NCBI GenBank assembly: GCA_002633005.1
Contig: NMRA01000117.1
Location: 186,001-250,000 of the forward strand
DNA: 64,000 bases
Direction of reading: 5' to 3'
DNA from: Phoronis australis
Taxonomy: Eukaryota; Phoronida; Phoronidae
Shown: piece after piece, positions 20,761-34,382 of the stretch
Layout: every line of letters starts with the position of its first letter
Position numbering within the stretch: the first letter of the stretch is position 1
Made by a program: the position numbers and the translations under genes
The notes under the pieces: generated by a model
Told to the model about the DNA's origin: nothing
The model's database searches: none
What the model saw: the letters and a program-made list of their open reading frames with translations, nothing else

Positions 20761-23378
20761 GTTTTTGTAACAGAAATGCCATCCTTTGGTAAGGGTAAAC
20801 TCCATACACCTAATCCTTTCACAACTATTCTTAAACACCTGCATTTTTCATCCATTACGACTAAAACCATGCAACAAGACATGCCAGGCTGTCAAAAATA
20901 AGTCTTTGGCAACCAGTGTTTTAAAAACCCTTGCTGTAAATTTGTTTGGTAGGAAAACGCAACCCTTTGTATGGAAACTGGGGGTGAAAAGTCATCTTTC
21001 AGAACAGTACGTCTCACATACATCTTCCACGGGTATACCTCCTTATCATCCCGTGGAGAGGCAGCTTCTTTTTTGATGCTCGGTTTAGTTATTAATATAC
21101 TAAAATGCCGTAAATTTTCAAAATCTTGGATAGACAGGCAAGTACGTACTATACATCTGCCACCTGGAAATGGGGCAAATTATGATGAAACTGTCACTTG
21201 ACAAAACAGATCAAAACCAGTGATCAACTGCCAAGAATTAACTGTACTCTGAAGATTCAATCTATTGAAATTTTAGCCACACAAAACCATAAGTTTGGAA
21301 TCAAACACATCTTATCCTTCAGGGGGGTAAAGTTGCCATGTAAACTATCAAGTTAATGCAGAAACACTTGGCCAGTACATTCAATAATCCATGCAGTATT
21401 GATTATCTTCTATTCAAGCAATTGATGCACTGGAAGGCTGATGTATTTAGGGCAACAGAGTTGTTACAAACACAGCTTATAGTGACATTATCTGTGAGAA
21501 TAGTGATTTTCCGAGATCAGCTTCAGTACAGATTCAGCCTGGAACCTTGGCGGTTGCAACCAAATATTCAACTGGCAGAGATAAATGTAGCTCAATAAAT
21601 GTCAGAGTGTGTTAAGTGTCAACAAGTGACCAACAGACAATAGTGAGGTACAGGAACTTCCAATAAGTCACAGAAACAACGGATTTTGTTGTTTTACAGT
21701 TCTGGTCAAAGCTAATAACTTCGAACAGTAATCCTAAAAATGCAACTTCAAGTTCACCTGTAAAAATGACGATGTCACTTTAGGAATGGACACAATCGGT
21801 GTTACCGCTGACAAACACATTTCCAGGCTTACTAATTGGACGGCATAGACTTCTAGAAGTTATTGGTTTAGGCCAGAGCAATAACGCAAAATCTGCAGTA
21901 AAGATTGCACCCCTTAAAGCAACACTATTGATGTCTGTTAAGTGCAATTTGGGGCTTATTGTTGGAAGGGTTAGTATGCTTGAAGGTATTAGCTTTGACC
22001 AGAGCTATAAAACAACAAAGTCTGTTTTTTGTGATTGTAAAAAAATTGTCAATTTTTCCATTCTCTGCCAGCCACTCACTGAAATTAAGGACATTGTCAT
22101 AAATATACTTAATACAAACTATATCATAAATCCGGTGGGGGTTTAGCTCTGTCACCAAAGCATTGGACTGTATATTGCAAAGGTTAGGGCTAGTCTCAGA
22201 AAACCACATCTCTGGTGACAAAGTCACTATAATAAGACCTCAGCTGCATTATAACCATGTGCATTATATACAGCTGGATATTTTATGTAGGCATTGTCTG
22301 TTACAGGAGACACCTGCAACAACTAATGACCAGCAATTATTCCCTCAGCCTACATATAACTACAGCTATAATGACTGTAATAAGACACTAGAGAACAACA
22401 AATGACTGACCAACCAACAATACAAAGTCAATGACAGGCACTCCCATTTAAACTAGATCCAAGTTCTGCCTTATGGTTTCTCTAGTCCATGCCCACGGAT
22501 AAGTACTCAAGTGAAATCTTCACATCCGGTGGAATCTGACTTGTGCAAATTTTACAGTATTTCTGCAGATATTGGCATGGTGCCAACAATGACCATGTGA
22601 CGTACTTTAGAAGTTTAGTGAACTTTCACAAATTTAGAACACTATTCTTGACAAGAGATTTCTCTTTCCATACAAGATGAGTACATAGTAGCAAATATTG
22701 CTTTATCAATGTTTGGGGAAAATACTCGCATTTCAGACGATTTTGGAAACTTTGGACTCTGAGGACAAAAGGAAACTTCGAACAAAGGAAACTTTGGCAA
22801 TCACATTTATCCGAATTTAAGATTTCATCATACATCAACTCGACTCTGCTTCCTAAACTGGTAAAGATAAATCGTGCAAAATGTCACAAACCTTTTCATG
22901 CCAAAAGAGAAAATTATTCATACCCTAACATTTACTGGTAATTCAATTTTCAAAGGGTTGGCCAATCCTCCCAAAATTGGTCTCCTCAATAGTGAAGAAA
23001 TCTTTCAATCTTTTTTGATAACATAAACCAACAGTAAACATGGACATACAGTAAACATGGACATATAACTTTCTAAGCCCTTTCTCATACAGTTAAGTAT
23101 GCTACTACTGAAGCTTCTGTGTTAACTGTGGTTAACCGTGAAGTTAAACACCAGCTTCGGAGTTATAATTCAGTTAAGTTACCGAAAGGCAGTGCCTTGC
23201 TGTTTTTAACAGTGCTTGCCATAAAAAATGACCTTTCCCTCTCCTTTAATGGAAACTATAACATCAATTTCACAACGCAGACACCACATTGGGACGATGA
23301 CCATGAATTAGAAAATGACATACCCGGTATTAAAAAATTTGACTCTTGATCAGGTTTACAGCTAATCCTAACAAAGCC
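20761..23378. other. Non-coding spacer
   Basis: Short open frames only (for example near 20786-21201 and 21799-22227), none with a recognisable domain or splice context. Confidence 0.35.
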
Positions 23379-23426
23379 GGTATGGCATGGCGGGAACTAG
23401 TTGGTATGGCATGGCGGGAACTAGTT
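23379..23426. repeat. Two-copy 24-bp tandem repeat
   Basis: The unit GGTATGGCATGGCGGGAACT plus agtt occurs twice, head to tail, without differences. Confidence 0.9.
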
Positions 23427-26400
23427 TCGCATACACTACATGTTCAGATTTTTTTAAAATGCAGCATATAGGTGGATATTGAGACAGAATGCTTTTACTG
23501 CCAAAATATTAACTATTCGAACAAATATTAACAAACAGAAACTAGTCACCGACCACTGTTGGAAAATGCAAGCAGCTACACCTGTCGATTACTCTGATGG
23601 CATCAAAGTCAAGTGTTCCCATTGTAGCAAAGCCTCGACATTTCGCTGTTAAATCCACCTCCAAGTTAACCTGAGCTGTTAACTTGGAGGATTCAACACC
23701 AAAGTTAAGTGTCCCCATTGGCAGAAGCTTTGGAGCCAGAGGGAAAGGCCTTTTCAGCACTGTGAGAGCACTGAAACAACTTTCACGTCACACAATTTCA
23801 AATGCTGTTGAGCAAGACAGACCAAGCTGACTAAGATAAAACGAGATTTCTTTCATTCACAAACATTTTGGAGTGTTGCACTTTTTGCCAGAATCATTTG
23901 AGTATTACACAGCATAACTGGTGATTTCATAGCATGATGGTTGCAAAGGATTTATAAAAATAGCAACACATAGCATTCATATGCATCCATTACTGCACAA
24001 CAATAGGTGTGCTTCTAGAGGTCTTTGCATTGTTCTACACAACAGAAAATTCAAACTCTACTGGTGATGATGTTCATGTTCATATGTGAGAGATTTGCAA
24101 TATGTCCACTGAACTAGTGCCAAACATCCAGAAGGTCCGGTTTTGCAAACAAAATGACTAATTCAAGTCAAACTCAAGTTAGTTGCACTGTTTTTCAAAC
24201 TAGACACTGGTGAGTCAGAGCTCAGATTGTTTGATATATCTGAGGTCAGAGCAAAGAAAATCACTGCTGCCATGAGCCAAGTGATAATTCATTAATATTC
24301 CTTCTTCACACTCTGTAAAAAATGGAACTATATTTTTCTGTATCCATACGACATACTTTGAAATCCAATTTTGCATGTGCAGGGAACCCAGACAAACTGT
24401 ATTCACACTAGGGTGTTGTTTTCGGTAGGTACCCCACTGTTCCCTAATATCAAAACTATCGTGTAATTTTGCACATGATACAAAAATTACACCTGAATTT
24501 GAAATTTTATATAATTTCGGCAGTAATGAAACTTCGAAGCAGTGATCTTTCAAAGTACTGAATCTTCCGAGTAATTTGAAGTTCCCTCTTCCCAAATGCA
24601 GCTAGTAGTCATTAAATCTAGTTCAGTATGCACTGTTATGCCATAACCATCAGAATCTTCACACTCTACATAAGGAAGCTTACAAGTACTGTCTGACACA
24701 GGTGCAACACAAGGATTTATGAGAAAAACAATTGAACCATAAAAGTCTAAAGGGTACTGGGCTATCACTTCCACAGTTTACAAAGCAATGAATATGCATA
24801 TAACAAGCCTCCAAGAAAAGGTGTTATTCTTGAAATGCATGAAACAAAAGAAAGATCACTATATTGATCAAGTAAACATTCGGTAAATCCTTAGTTGTAA
24901 TTTCCTTGAGGACAATGCCTTCCAGAGCAAATACCATCTGTTGGTGATTTTAGTGAAGCCAAGGAATTCCTTGTTAGGTCACAAGCTTAGCTAATACACA
25001 AATCTGATGAATGAAAGATAGGGTCCAGTAGACAACTGGGAAACTTGGGGACTAGTTTAACACAAAGTCTCACTTAGAAAACTTCACCTGACCTCATCAA
25101 TTGATCCTGGATACATTATCACACCTTTCAAACAATTCATGACCAAGCATTCATATTCTCATCCATATTTTCACTGGCAAACAAGGTTTAAATGCGATTA
25201 TTAAAACAACTGACTAATAGGGTGCCCCCCCCCCGAATTTTTTCGCAGCATATAAAAAGCTGGCAGGGAAATTCGGGCACCTGTTTTTTTATCAAATCAC
25301 AGTTTTTGTATGTTTTTCTATTGCAGTTACATATAAATTGTATTAAGTGTCAAGTAAGTTCAAGTTCATGTACATGACAAGGAATCAAGTGATCTGAATA
25401 TAACTAGGAAAAGATAGTGTACCTACTGCCGACTTCAAGAGTCACCATGCGAAGCAGACGACAGAGCAATGTAAAGTGCTGAACACGCGTCATATGTGTT
25501 GAAACTTTGTTGTAATTCAAGTAAGTGGTAAATAAATTCCTACAATTGTTCAAGGAATTGAATTACCTGTCATTTAGTGGTAAGGTAGCTTGGTTGTTAT
25601 TATAGTTGACACTACCCGAATTTTACCGCCGTCCAAGTTTCCCCGAACTACCCCTATCTGTCAAAGACAAACTCAAGATAAAAAAGTGGGAATTGTTGAT
25701 GCCCACACATCAGAACTGTGTGACATTTTATTGGCATCATATCATTGCAATTTATGGGTATTTACAAGAAAATGTTATTATTTAAAGAAACCAGACACAC
25801 ATACAGGACACAAGTGTCAGAATGTCAATAGAAAAATGATCAAGTCTAGCTAGTTCCCGGTAGAACACAATGCAGCCTCTGGCAGCCATGATGAGGTATT
25901 GCGTTTTAGAAATTGCTGAATACACCATGTCTCTAAAATATAGATGTGGCAAAGTACTACTGCAAACTATTCACTGTTTGGCAGTATAGTGAATGCAAAC
26001 AATTAAGATGATACTGATCAGTGAAACTATATCTTATATTAGATTAAGCCACATGTTGAGAACTTCCATGTCCTGTGCTTTTGACTAAAAACAAAAATGG
26101 TGTCCTCGTGCACATGAATAGGTTTGGACTATCCACAGATAAAAATGTTGCTGTGTTTGTCATTAAAGCAAGGGATCACAAAACACAAACAAGCTAAATT
26201 CACGGCTGTTGGTCACATCAAATACGGTATGGATTGTGAAGTGCAAAGCAAAGAGCATAGCAATAAGACAGTTGGCCTGAATATAGTCCCTATCTTATCA
26301 CTTGATTTAATGTCAAAATGCTCTATGACAGCAGGTTATTAGCTGTGATGGTCAATAGCCAGAGTACTTAAGTATATCAAGGTATAAATAGATGCAGTGG

Positions 26401-28710
26401 TAGAGTAAAAGCTGGAACAATTTCTAATGTGTTATCAGACACGCTGGAGACATCATAAACAGTTGTACCATGTAGTGTGTAACACTGCAATCAAAGAACA
26501 ATGAAGAATTCATAATTCATCAGACTGAATTTATCGTACTGTAATAATTCTTTTGAAACGAGCCATTCATTTTATCACTTTCACTTCATGACATGGTCAT
26601 AAGCACACTATCTGAGGAACTTGTCATTGGCAATACACAAAGATATGGTCAATGACATGGAAAAATTGAACAGAAAAAACAACCATCTGAAAGTACCAAG
26701 ATACGATTTGAAATTTGATTTTGTAACCTGAAAAACTCCAAAACAAGTCAACTGTATATCTTAACTTTCATGTTCGAGTCTGACCAGTCACATACCTTTC
26801 AAAAACATCCAGTGTTCTTCACAACTGAAAATTCTCATGTTAGTTGGAAACATGCAAACGCACCGAAAGTTCAGGAAGCATGCAGCGTTTGACGTTCTCT
26901 ATTCAAATGTATGTGTAGTTGTACTGAAGCACGTTTACCCGCCTTGTTACATGACCTACTGGAACAGCCATGCACAGCAGAAGCAGAAAAAACAAGTTAA
27001 CATTTGGCAAACTTTTTTTAACAAAATGATGACAATTTTTATTTACCGAGCAGCCTCCACAACAGGAAATCCAAACTTGTCGAAGGCCATACAAACATGT
27101 TACAAGTGGTGTCAACACAGGTCACAATGATATGTTACAACAGGTCATTGAAAACTCTAAACATAGAAACTTTGAGTACTTCTAGGTTTAATTTATCATG
27201 TCAGTCAACGGAAGGAATAGATTAAGACTACACTTGAGCAAGCAAATCAAAGACATCAACAAAGCTCCAATCAAAAGCATGGACCAAGCACTATGACATC
27301 ATTGAATATTATATAACAGTTGCAAAATATTTTAGAATATACTGCATCTTTCAGGTCTAAATGTGACAGTAAAAAGCACACAAAAGGAGGTCTTCACCAG
27401 ATCTTCATGAAATTTGGCAGATGTTATTTTCCTATTAAAGAGTAAGGTAGATTCATTTTATCGGTATTTTCAAAGTACTGCATGCCCTAATGACAATCCA
27501 TATTGTTTTTGCTCTCTACCTGTTTCTGCCAAACCCCTGGCTTGACCATGTCATTTGTTCACATGCAGGAGACCATGCCTTACATTTATTTTCAGATGGC
27601 TCCAGACTACAGCTGTGTCTCCTTTCGCCAATTAGTTTTGGGGTCTGTTTCATTGATGGTCCTTCACCAGCATTAACAAGGTATGTTTCAAATGAGTAAA
27701 GATATCAGCCCACTTTTGGATGGCCTAGCTCTTGGCTTTTTGTTGAGACTGAGTAACTGTTAACCGTTGTGGAACTTTTTTCACAAATATTCACACACTG
27801 TAGAAATTCACAACATATTTTTACACAATTGTTTAAACCTCCAACGGGGTACAATTAAGACTGAAACAGGTTGTTTAGAATGAAAATCTGAATCCATGTA
27901 CGCATTGACATAAATTGGAACTGTTCAGCTATCTATCTTTAGCATTTCCATAGCAAAGGTCCAAAGAGTTTCACATTCAATTATTTCCAACTGTTAAAAG
28001 TGAGACATGTTTATTGACCTATTTTCTGTACCAGCAAATTTCGGGCAATTTTTACATTCCAGAAAACTAAGACATCTCTGTTGAAAGACATCAACTGATC
28101 GTCACTAATGTGCCATTTTTAAGTCCTATAAAGTATACTTTAATAACAAAAAATTTGCTCAAAACAACTATATATCCCAAGGACTGCTGACAGAATTACA
28201 CAAGCCACTTGACTGCTCACAGTCACTGGGAATGCAGTTTTTTAAGTATTGATAAACAGAACCATAAAATAAGCTCCAATCCATGTGGTAATGGTGCTCT
28301 TTGTTAACTGAGTCCAAGTGGTTTGCAACTGAAATAGGTTACTGGTTCATAACTATGTAACCCATGACTGTGACAAGATCATGGTCTGCTTCCATAACCT
28401 GACCATAGAGGTATATGTCAAGGATAAGTTTCATTGGGTTCTTGAGACTGCTGTCTACTATACAGACACAGTAGGTCTGAATCAAAGGATTGCCTCTAGG
28501 ACCATCTGATCTGCTAGCACATATTTTACTATTACAGCTGAAATCCCACTTTTCCCCCATTTTCCTACTTCCTTATTCATAACCAACAGAATAGAACTTC
28601 ACAACAGGTCAGGGGTTTTCTGTTAGCTTCCATTCTATGTCATGAACATTTGGCCAACACAACCTGACGAATGTTGTCACAGTCAACACATACTTCTTCA
28701 TGCCTGTGTG
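23427..28710. other. Non-coding spacer
   Basis: Minus-strand open frames at 24550-24774 (ending CIWEEGTSNYSEDSVL) and 24215-24595 have a slightly protein-like look but no recognisable family. No exon is called. Confidence 0.3.
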
Positions 28711-28783
28711 ACAATATGTGCAGTAAACACTCCCTTAGATGACAATATATGCAGTGAACACTCCCTTAGATGACAATATATGC
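28711..28783. repeat. 31-bp tandem repeat, about 2.4 copies
   Basis: The unit ACAATATGTGCAGTAAACAC plus tcccttagatg repeats at 28711 and 28742, then partially at 28773. Confidence 0.85.
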
Positions 28784-29424
28784 CACAACGATATTACAGA
28801 ACATATTCCCGCATTTTATATATACCGTCGCCCCTCTCCCCATATATTTCGAAAGGCAGTCCACTTTTCAGAGTTTTTGAAACATAGGCACGGAGTGAGG
28901 GAGGCCCAGAAAATTGCAAAAAGTACCTTCAAGAACACGGAAAATTGCTATTAGGATGGGTGACATGGCAAAGATAGGGGAGATGGTAGACGATGAAGAT
29001 AACACTTCACATATATTATACCGTAAGTACCAATTGCGGCTGATTGATGACACATAGCCCTCATGCTTTTCATAACCATAGAAGATGTCACACTCATTTG
29101 TGGGATACAATGTAACAGTATAAGTCACAATGGGGGGCTTCTAAAAAGTAACATTTTACTCCTCTGATATTCCAGTATCACTAAACAGTAAATTTCAACT
29201 CAACCTCAAATAAACACAATAAGACAGAGATTATTCATACTCTCAACAAAATACACGTGTTGATTGTCCAGCGATCTATGGCAATTTCTCCTCCAAGTTC
29301 AAATTTGACTGCAGAGGATTATAAATCACCCATTTTGAGAAAAGTCGCAATGGCAATTTAAGGTTATTTTGGACTTTATTGACAAGTCTGGTGTTTACAA
29401 ACATCTATGAAGTCACAGATTTTT

Positions 29425-30085
29425 AGATTTTAACTTGACAAAGGTACAGTAAAAGTTCCTCAATTACAGTGAAAATAATTGCTAAAATTGGCATATTTCT
29501 ATTTTTTATAGGTTTACAACATTGTTCCAAATGGTCAAATTTTACATGTTTTTGGTAATAACTAGGCCAAACAAACCATGCTAAAAGCAAGGTAAAATTT
29601 CCTGAAAAGTTATTTTTGTTCAGAAATTTGACAAAATGAATTTCACCTGTCCGCCATATTGATGATTTTTTTACCATAAAAATTCTCTGAAAGGAGAAAG
29701 CCTGTAGAATTTGATTTTTTCAACTTTTAACCAATCTACCATTAATTGTCTCGTGATCATGTCTTTTTAGTAAAACTCAGTAAAATGAAGGCTAGATAGA
29801 TAGCAAAAAAACAGCATTTCATTTGATATAAAACGCTATCACAGTTTTCTATTTTATTGTTTTGTTTTCATTTAATGCAACTTTTGATATTCTTCATGAA
29901 AATCACGAAGTCACATTTTTAAGGCTCCTCATACATTTGTGGAACATGCTATCAGTATATTGGAGAAATAAATATAGTACCTGAAAATTTTATTTGAATC
30001 CGATCAACCTTTCTGATGTTCCGAAATTAGGCAAAATTCGGACATTTTTCTGGGGACTTACATAAGCTTAAGCCCGTGACAGTGA
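29425..30085. repeat. Old dispersed repeat, family R, copy 1
   Basis: Shares an ordered series of short blocks with 40575-40975 (near the end: GTACCTGAAAATTTTATTTG..AATCCGA, GATGTTCC, GGACATTTTTCTGGGG) and with 37640-37890 (AAACCATGCTA, GAATTTCA..TGTC.GCCAT). Too diverged to classify; no coding frame. Confidence 0.45.
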
Positions 30086-30723
30086 CCGAAACTCCCAAGA
30101 ACAGAGAACTAGCAATATTACTGTGAAAGAAACATAGGGTAAGTCCTTATTCAAATGCAAGTCATTGCTACATACATGGCCTAGCTGTATCTATTTGTAT
30201 AACATTAGGTCATGCTTTAAGACATTTCATAGAAATCACAACCACTGAAGAATGTATAACCAGGTATCCTACATTTCCCCAGCAGGTGCAGCTACAAACT
30301 TGGGGTTTGCATAGCATTCCAACAGGCAATCTCAAGATTAAACATGCATGACCCAGGAATTCTAACAATCTGTGTTAATTGGTGTGGAGATTAAAAAAAG
30401 TTAAGCTGTGTGTTCTACAACCTTACCTCCCAAATTCCATGTATACTCACTAATATGGTAGTGTCATGATAGCTAACAACTTCAAAACTTAACATGGTGT
30501 CATCGGTTTGTTTACCATGCTTGCCCCTCCGGTAATGGTATAGGGATTTTACTTACTAAAGACACTTATTTGTGATTGGGAATAAAGAAATTCTTAGTTG
30601 ATTACATTAGCACAAAAACATCCATACCTGCAGGCATCACGCATATGCCAGCATCTTAAATACTACTTCTTTTTTACTAGTACTTATTTTCTGCGTAGTT
30701 TAGGTTTTTCTTATCACATAACA

Positions 30724-32156
30724 CAGGGCTCGACATAACGAGCTGCAGGTCGCATTTGCGACCTGAAATTTGGAAATGCGAGCTGAGATTTTGGCCAGCT
30801 CGCATTAAGTCGCAAAATGCGACTTGGAATTTCCAGCGTATGCGAGCTGAGTTTTTAAACTTCGTTTTTAAACTTCGTGGCAGATACCTAGGAAATATAG
30901 AGCAACTCGGGTGATTCCGACCGTTATTTGGTTGTTGCCAAATCAAGTTCAAAAGAACATTCATAGAGAAAAGCGCTCCAGATGACTTGTAAACATGTCG
31001 CATGAACAAGGGAATGCAGAATTAGTCTTTGACGCATTTTATTGACCAATACTTTCGGCTTTTTGCCAATTTCCGGATGTGCCGAAGAAAGTTTCGGACC
31101 TCGGAATAACACGTGATAATACGTCAGAAAGCAGCGGTGTTTCTACTAATTCTTAAACGACGAAATTACCAAGCTTAGTGGTGGAAAAACATTTATTTTT
31201 CATGTAAGGTGTCCTTAATATCAAATTACGGCAACACCCACGGCAATATGCCTGATTGCACTGCGACACTGGTCGGTTCCACTGTTAGCGCCGGAAAGCG
31301 GTCCCGGCAGACGATCCTCATGACTTGGAAAAATGCTCTCGTTTTTTTTATCGCGAAAGACAGCAAATGTGAAAATGACATCCGAATTAATCACCAAACG
31401 ACGGGCATGTCTTTACGCGCTTTCGGCAGAATAGTAGAAACCCACACAGTCGGAAATCATTCGAGGCTTTTTATGTCATGGAAAACTAATTGACTACGTA
31501 CCGGTAATCAGCATAAGTCCCACATTTTTTTGTTGTGAAATTTGCAGTGAATTGTTTCCATGTATCAATATGTCATTCAGCAAGTAGGGCAACGTTTCAT
31601 GAATTTCTTCCGACAGGATATTTTTTCAAACGCTAAGTTGAAAAGTTTGACCTGCGAACAAATGGAAGGAATTTGCACTCAGCAGTTATCAATCTTTGGA
31701 TCTTTAACGACTTTGATGACAGTCATATAGCAAGTCAGTCCTAGAAAAGTCACCGATACTTTTTCAACGCGTATTTTCTTCTTTTTCACATTGCACACTT
31801 AGCTAATCGAATGCATGTGTCGGTTAGAGAGCACTGATTTAACTTTCACGTCGGCAACTGCCTTGCGCTCCAGGGTCTTTCACTGGATGGCGCCAGGGAA
31901 GAATGGTAACGCGGTGCATGCATGATATGCTTGTAAGAACTCAGTTTTGCGACATGAAATTTTTGAGTATTTAACGTCGCAAGAGCATAATCTAGGCATT
32001 TTCTTATGACGTAAAAGCCAATTTTGGTCCGTAAAAATGGCGGGAAATTTTCGCGAACTGGAATTTATGAATGCGAGCTGAATTTTGAAAATGCGACCTA
32101 GGATTTTGGCTTGGTCGCAAAATGCGACCTGGCGATTTTCATAGCGTCGAGCCCTG
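30724..32156. mobile_element. 1.43 kb CAGGGCTCGA-ended DNA transposon
   Basis: Inverted ends CAGGGCTCGAC / GTCGAGCCCTG. The subterminal regions are packed with GCGACCTG, GCGAGCTG and AAATGCGA words in both orientations. The flanks TAACA at 30719-30723 and 32157-32161 form a 5-bp direct repeat. CAGGG-type ends are common in hAT-like elements, but the usual 8-bp duplication is not visible, so the superfamily is uncertain. The internal ORFs (31209-31493 plus; 30677-31112 minus) show no transposase motif, so it is non-autonomous. Confidence 0.75.
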
Positions 32157-32161
32157 TAACA

Positions 32162-34035
32162 TAATTAAAACACAAAAATACTTTAATAAGTGAACTTATA
32201 AAACATAAAAAACATTGCTTTGATGCCAAGTTTATGAAAATACGACTAAACGGATATCACAAAAACAACAAAAATACCCTTCCACTTCGCGGACTATTCA
32301 TGACAAGCTTGCAGATTTTTGTTTGGGAATATTAAAATGAGAAGCCCAGACCTGTAAACTGCCTTCTCATCTTCTGATGGAGCCCATTCACAGACGTGAC
32401 GCCTAAACACAGACTAACCAGACCCATTTTCGCCACAAATTTCTAGTCCAACATTGAATTAATTTCAGTTATGAACCCAAATAATGCACTAAACTCCACT
32501 ACATTTGATGAACAGATCTATATAAACATGCCAAGGAACATTTTCCACCATCCCAATTTCCAATACTTTCACTCTTAACAAGACTTTTTGTGGTTACATC
32601 TTGCTCATTGGAAACTGGTGCCAGGATAGACAGTCTTGTCCAGAATAGAATTCTTTTTTCAAGAACCGCAATTCTTTTCATATGAATGCATTTCTTTCCT
32701 CACAAACCAGGGTTCTCTTCACTCTTTGACAGGAAGCAAAAATATTTACATACCCACTTTCATGTTTACCACACTATGTATCTCAAATTCCCAGTTCCAT
32801 GTCTCTGGCAGATTCCATGTCACTGGCACAACTAAAAAATGTTGGCATCAAAGCTGAGGAAGCTGCGCCAGTCACTTTCTTTTAACATTATCCTAGATCC
32901 AGATGTCTCGGTTTATCATTTTGGAATTTTGGCAATTATGCAACTTATTTATGAGACAAAGAACATGCTGATAATAAGAAAATTGAGGTGCACAAGAAAA
33001 GAATTCCAGTTACGTAATTATCACAGAGTGACTAAATTATCACTCACCACTTCAACATATACATACTTTAAGAGTGACAATAAGCTAGATAAATATCTTC
33101 GCACGAATGAAAATGATTAATTACAACTACCAAGATTTTCAAAAATGACAAAATTTCGATTTAAAAATGATGCACTACAGCTTTATCATTTTCCCTATGA
33201 CTTTGAAAATGAGGTTAAGATCACCAAAATCGATTGGTACCTGGAGGTGGCCCACCTAAACCCTAACTCACAATATCAACCAAATCTTCAGCATCTTGAT
33301 AAATGACATCAACAATCATTTGATTTTCTTGCTGTGACTGCAAAATTCGGTTGGCATACTATGGAAATGCATGTAAGCACCATTTTCAAATTTGCAATTA
33401 TAGGGTTCTTGTTGGAAACCTTGTGACTTTGAGTAGCTGTGAACGGACAATTTTTAACATGTGGTCAAGAACATCATATTTATAACAAGAGTAAATTCAA
33501 TTTAACTGCAGCAGGCACCAAAGAACATCAGAAAAGGACAATTTACCGGTAGTGAACTCGGGGTTTCTGGTTTTGAGTATTGTAAGTTTTCGCCAGTTTC
33601 CGGCCATAACTATCAGTTACCAAGTAACCCATGTGGATTACCAAGACTGCCCTAAAGTAGAGTAGAGCCAGAATCAGAGGACAATGTTGGTGGACCAATA
33701 GATAAGTCCTCCATCTGTGCTGTCGCCTCTCAGCATGGCTGGTAGACGTGTGACCTTCCCATAACCCTCTGTATGTTACGTATAACTTTAAGGTGAAAAC
33801 AGATGGTAACAGTCTATAATCATGATTTATGTCCGAATATTTATCAAACTAAAACAACTAAATGTAGATTTTGACAAAATCAATCAATGAGCAACGTTAA
33901 AATTCTTCATTTAGCTGTTGTTTTCGATAAAGCTATCTTAAAACAGGCCTTCTCTTATCTCTCTTGGCCATGCTGTTATCCTTTTTAAACTATCCATCCC
34001 AATGACGACCATGGGCAAGGACATGGCCACCAGTA
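32162..34035. other. Non-coding spacer
   Basis: Plus-strand open frames at 32636-33120 are AT-rich and unrecognised. No feature supported. Confidence 0.35.
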
Positions 34036-34235
34036 GACAATGACCATCGTCTCTGCTGGCTGCATCATTGTCTAGGCCACTAGATGAGTCCCTGGTTTGA
34101 ACTGGAAGGATTTAGAGATTACAAATGCCTTCAAAGGTGTCCACACACAAAGCTATATATACACAGTAAATTGACTTTGATAATTTAGCCAGGGTTAAAC
34201 ATTATTTGCAGAAAATCTCACGGCGTACATGACTG
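34036..34235. repeat. Degenerate family P copy
   Basis: Contains AGACAATGACCATCGTCTCT, CATCATTGTCTAGG, a GGAAGGATT..AGAG block, AAAGGTGTCC and TTGACTTTGATAATTTAG, in the family P right-arm order. Strongly diverged. Confidence 0.5.
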
Positions 34236-34263
34236 ATGTGCCACTGTCTAATACAGTGGACCA

Positions 34264-34372
34264 GTAATGGTCGGATATCACGTGCCCAAATTTTGAGAAC
34301 CAGTTTTCTCCACTGAATAACAGGCATGAAACTGGTTCTCAAAATAAGGGCACGTAATATCCAACTATTGCC
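34264..34372. mobile_element. 109 bp palindromic MITE, family Q, copy 2
   Basis: Arms TGGTCGGATATCACGTGCCC... and ...GGGCACGTAATATCCAACTA pair over about 40 bp, including TTTTGAGAACCAGTTT and its complement. A direct repeat CAGTGGACCA at 34254-34263 and 34373-34382 is a 10-bp target duplication, again as for Mutator-like elements. Related to the copy at 20647. Confidence 0.8.
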
Positions 34373-34382
34373 CAGTGGACCA

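Noticed and set aside
24215-24774. Two consecutive minus-strand ORFs (DSDGYGITVHTELD...)
   Set aside because: Slightly protein-like but no family, no convincing splice sites and no neighbouring exons; kept only as a note in the spacer entry.
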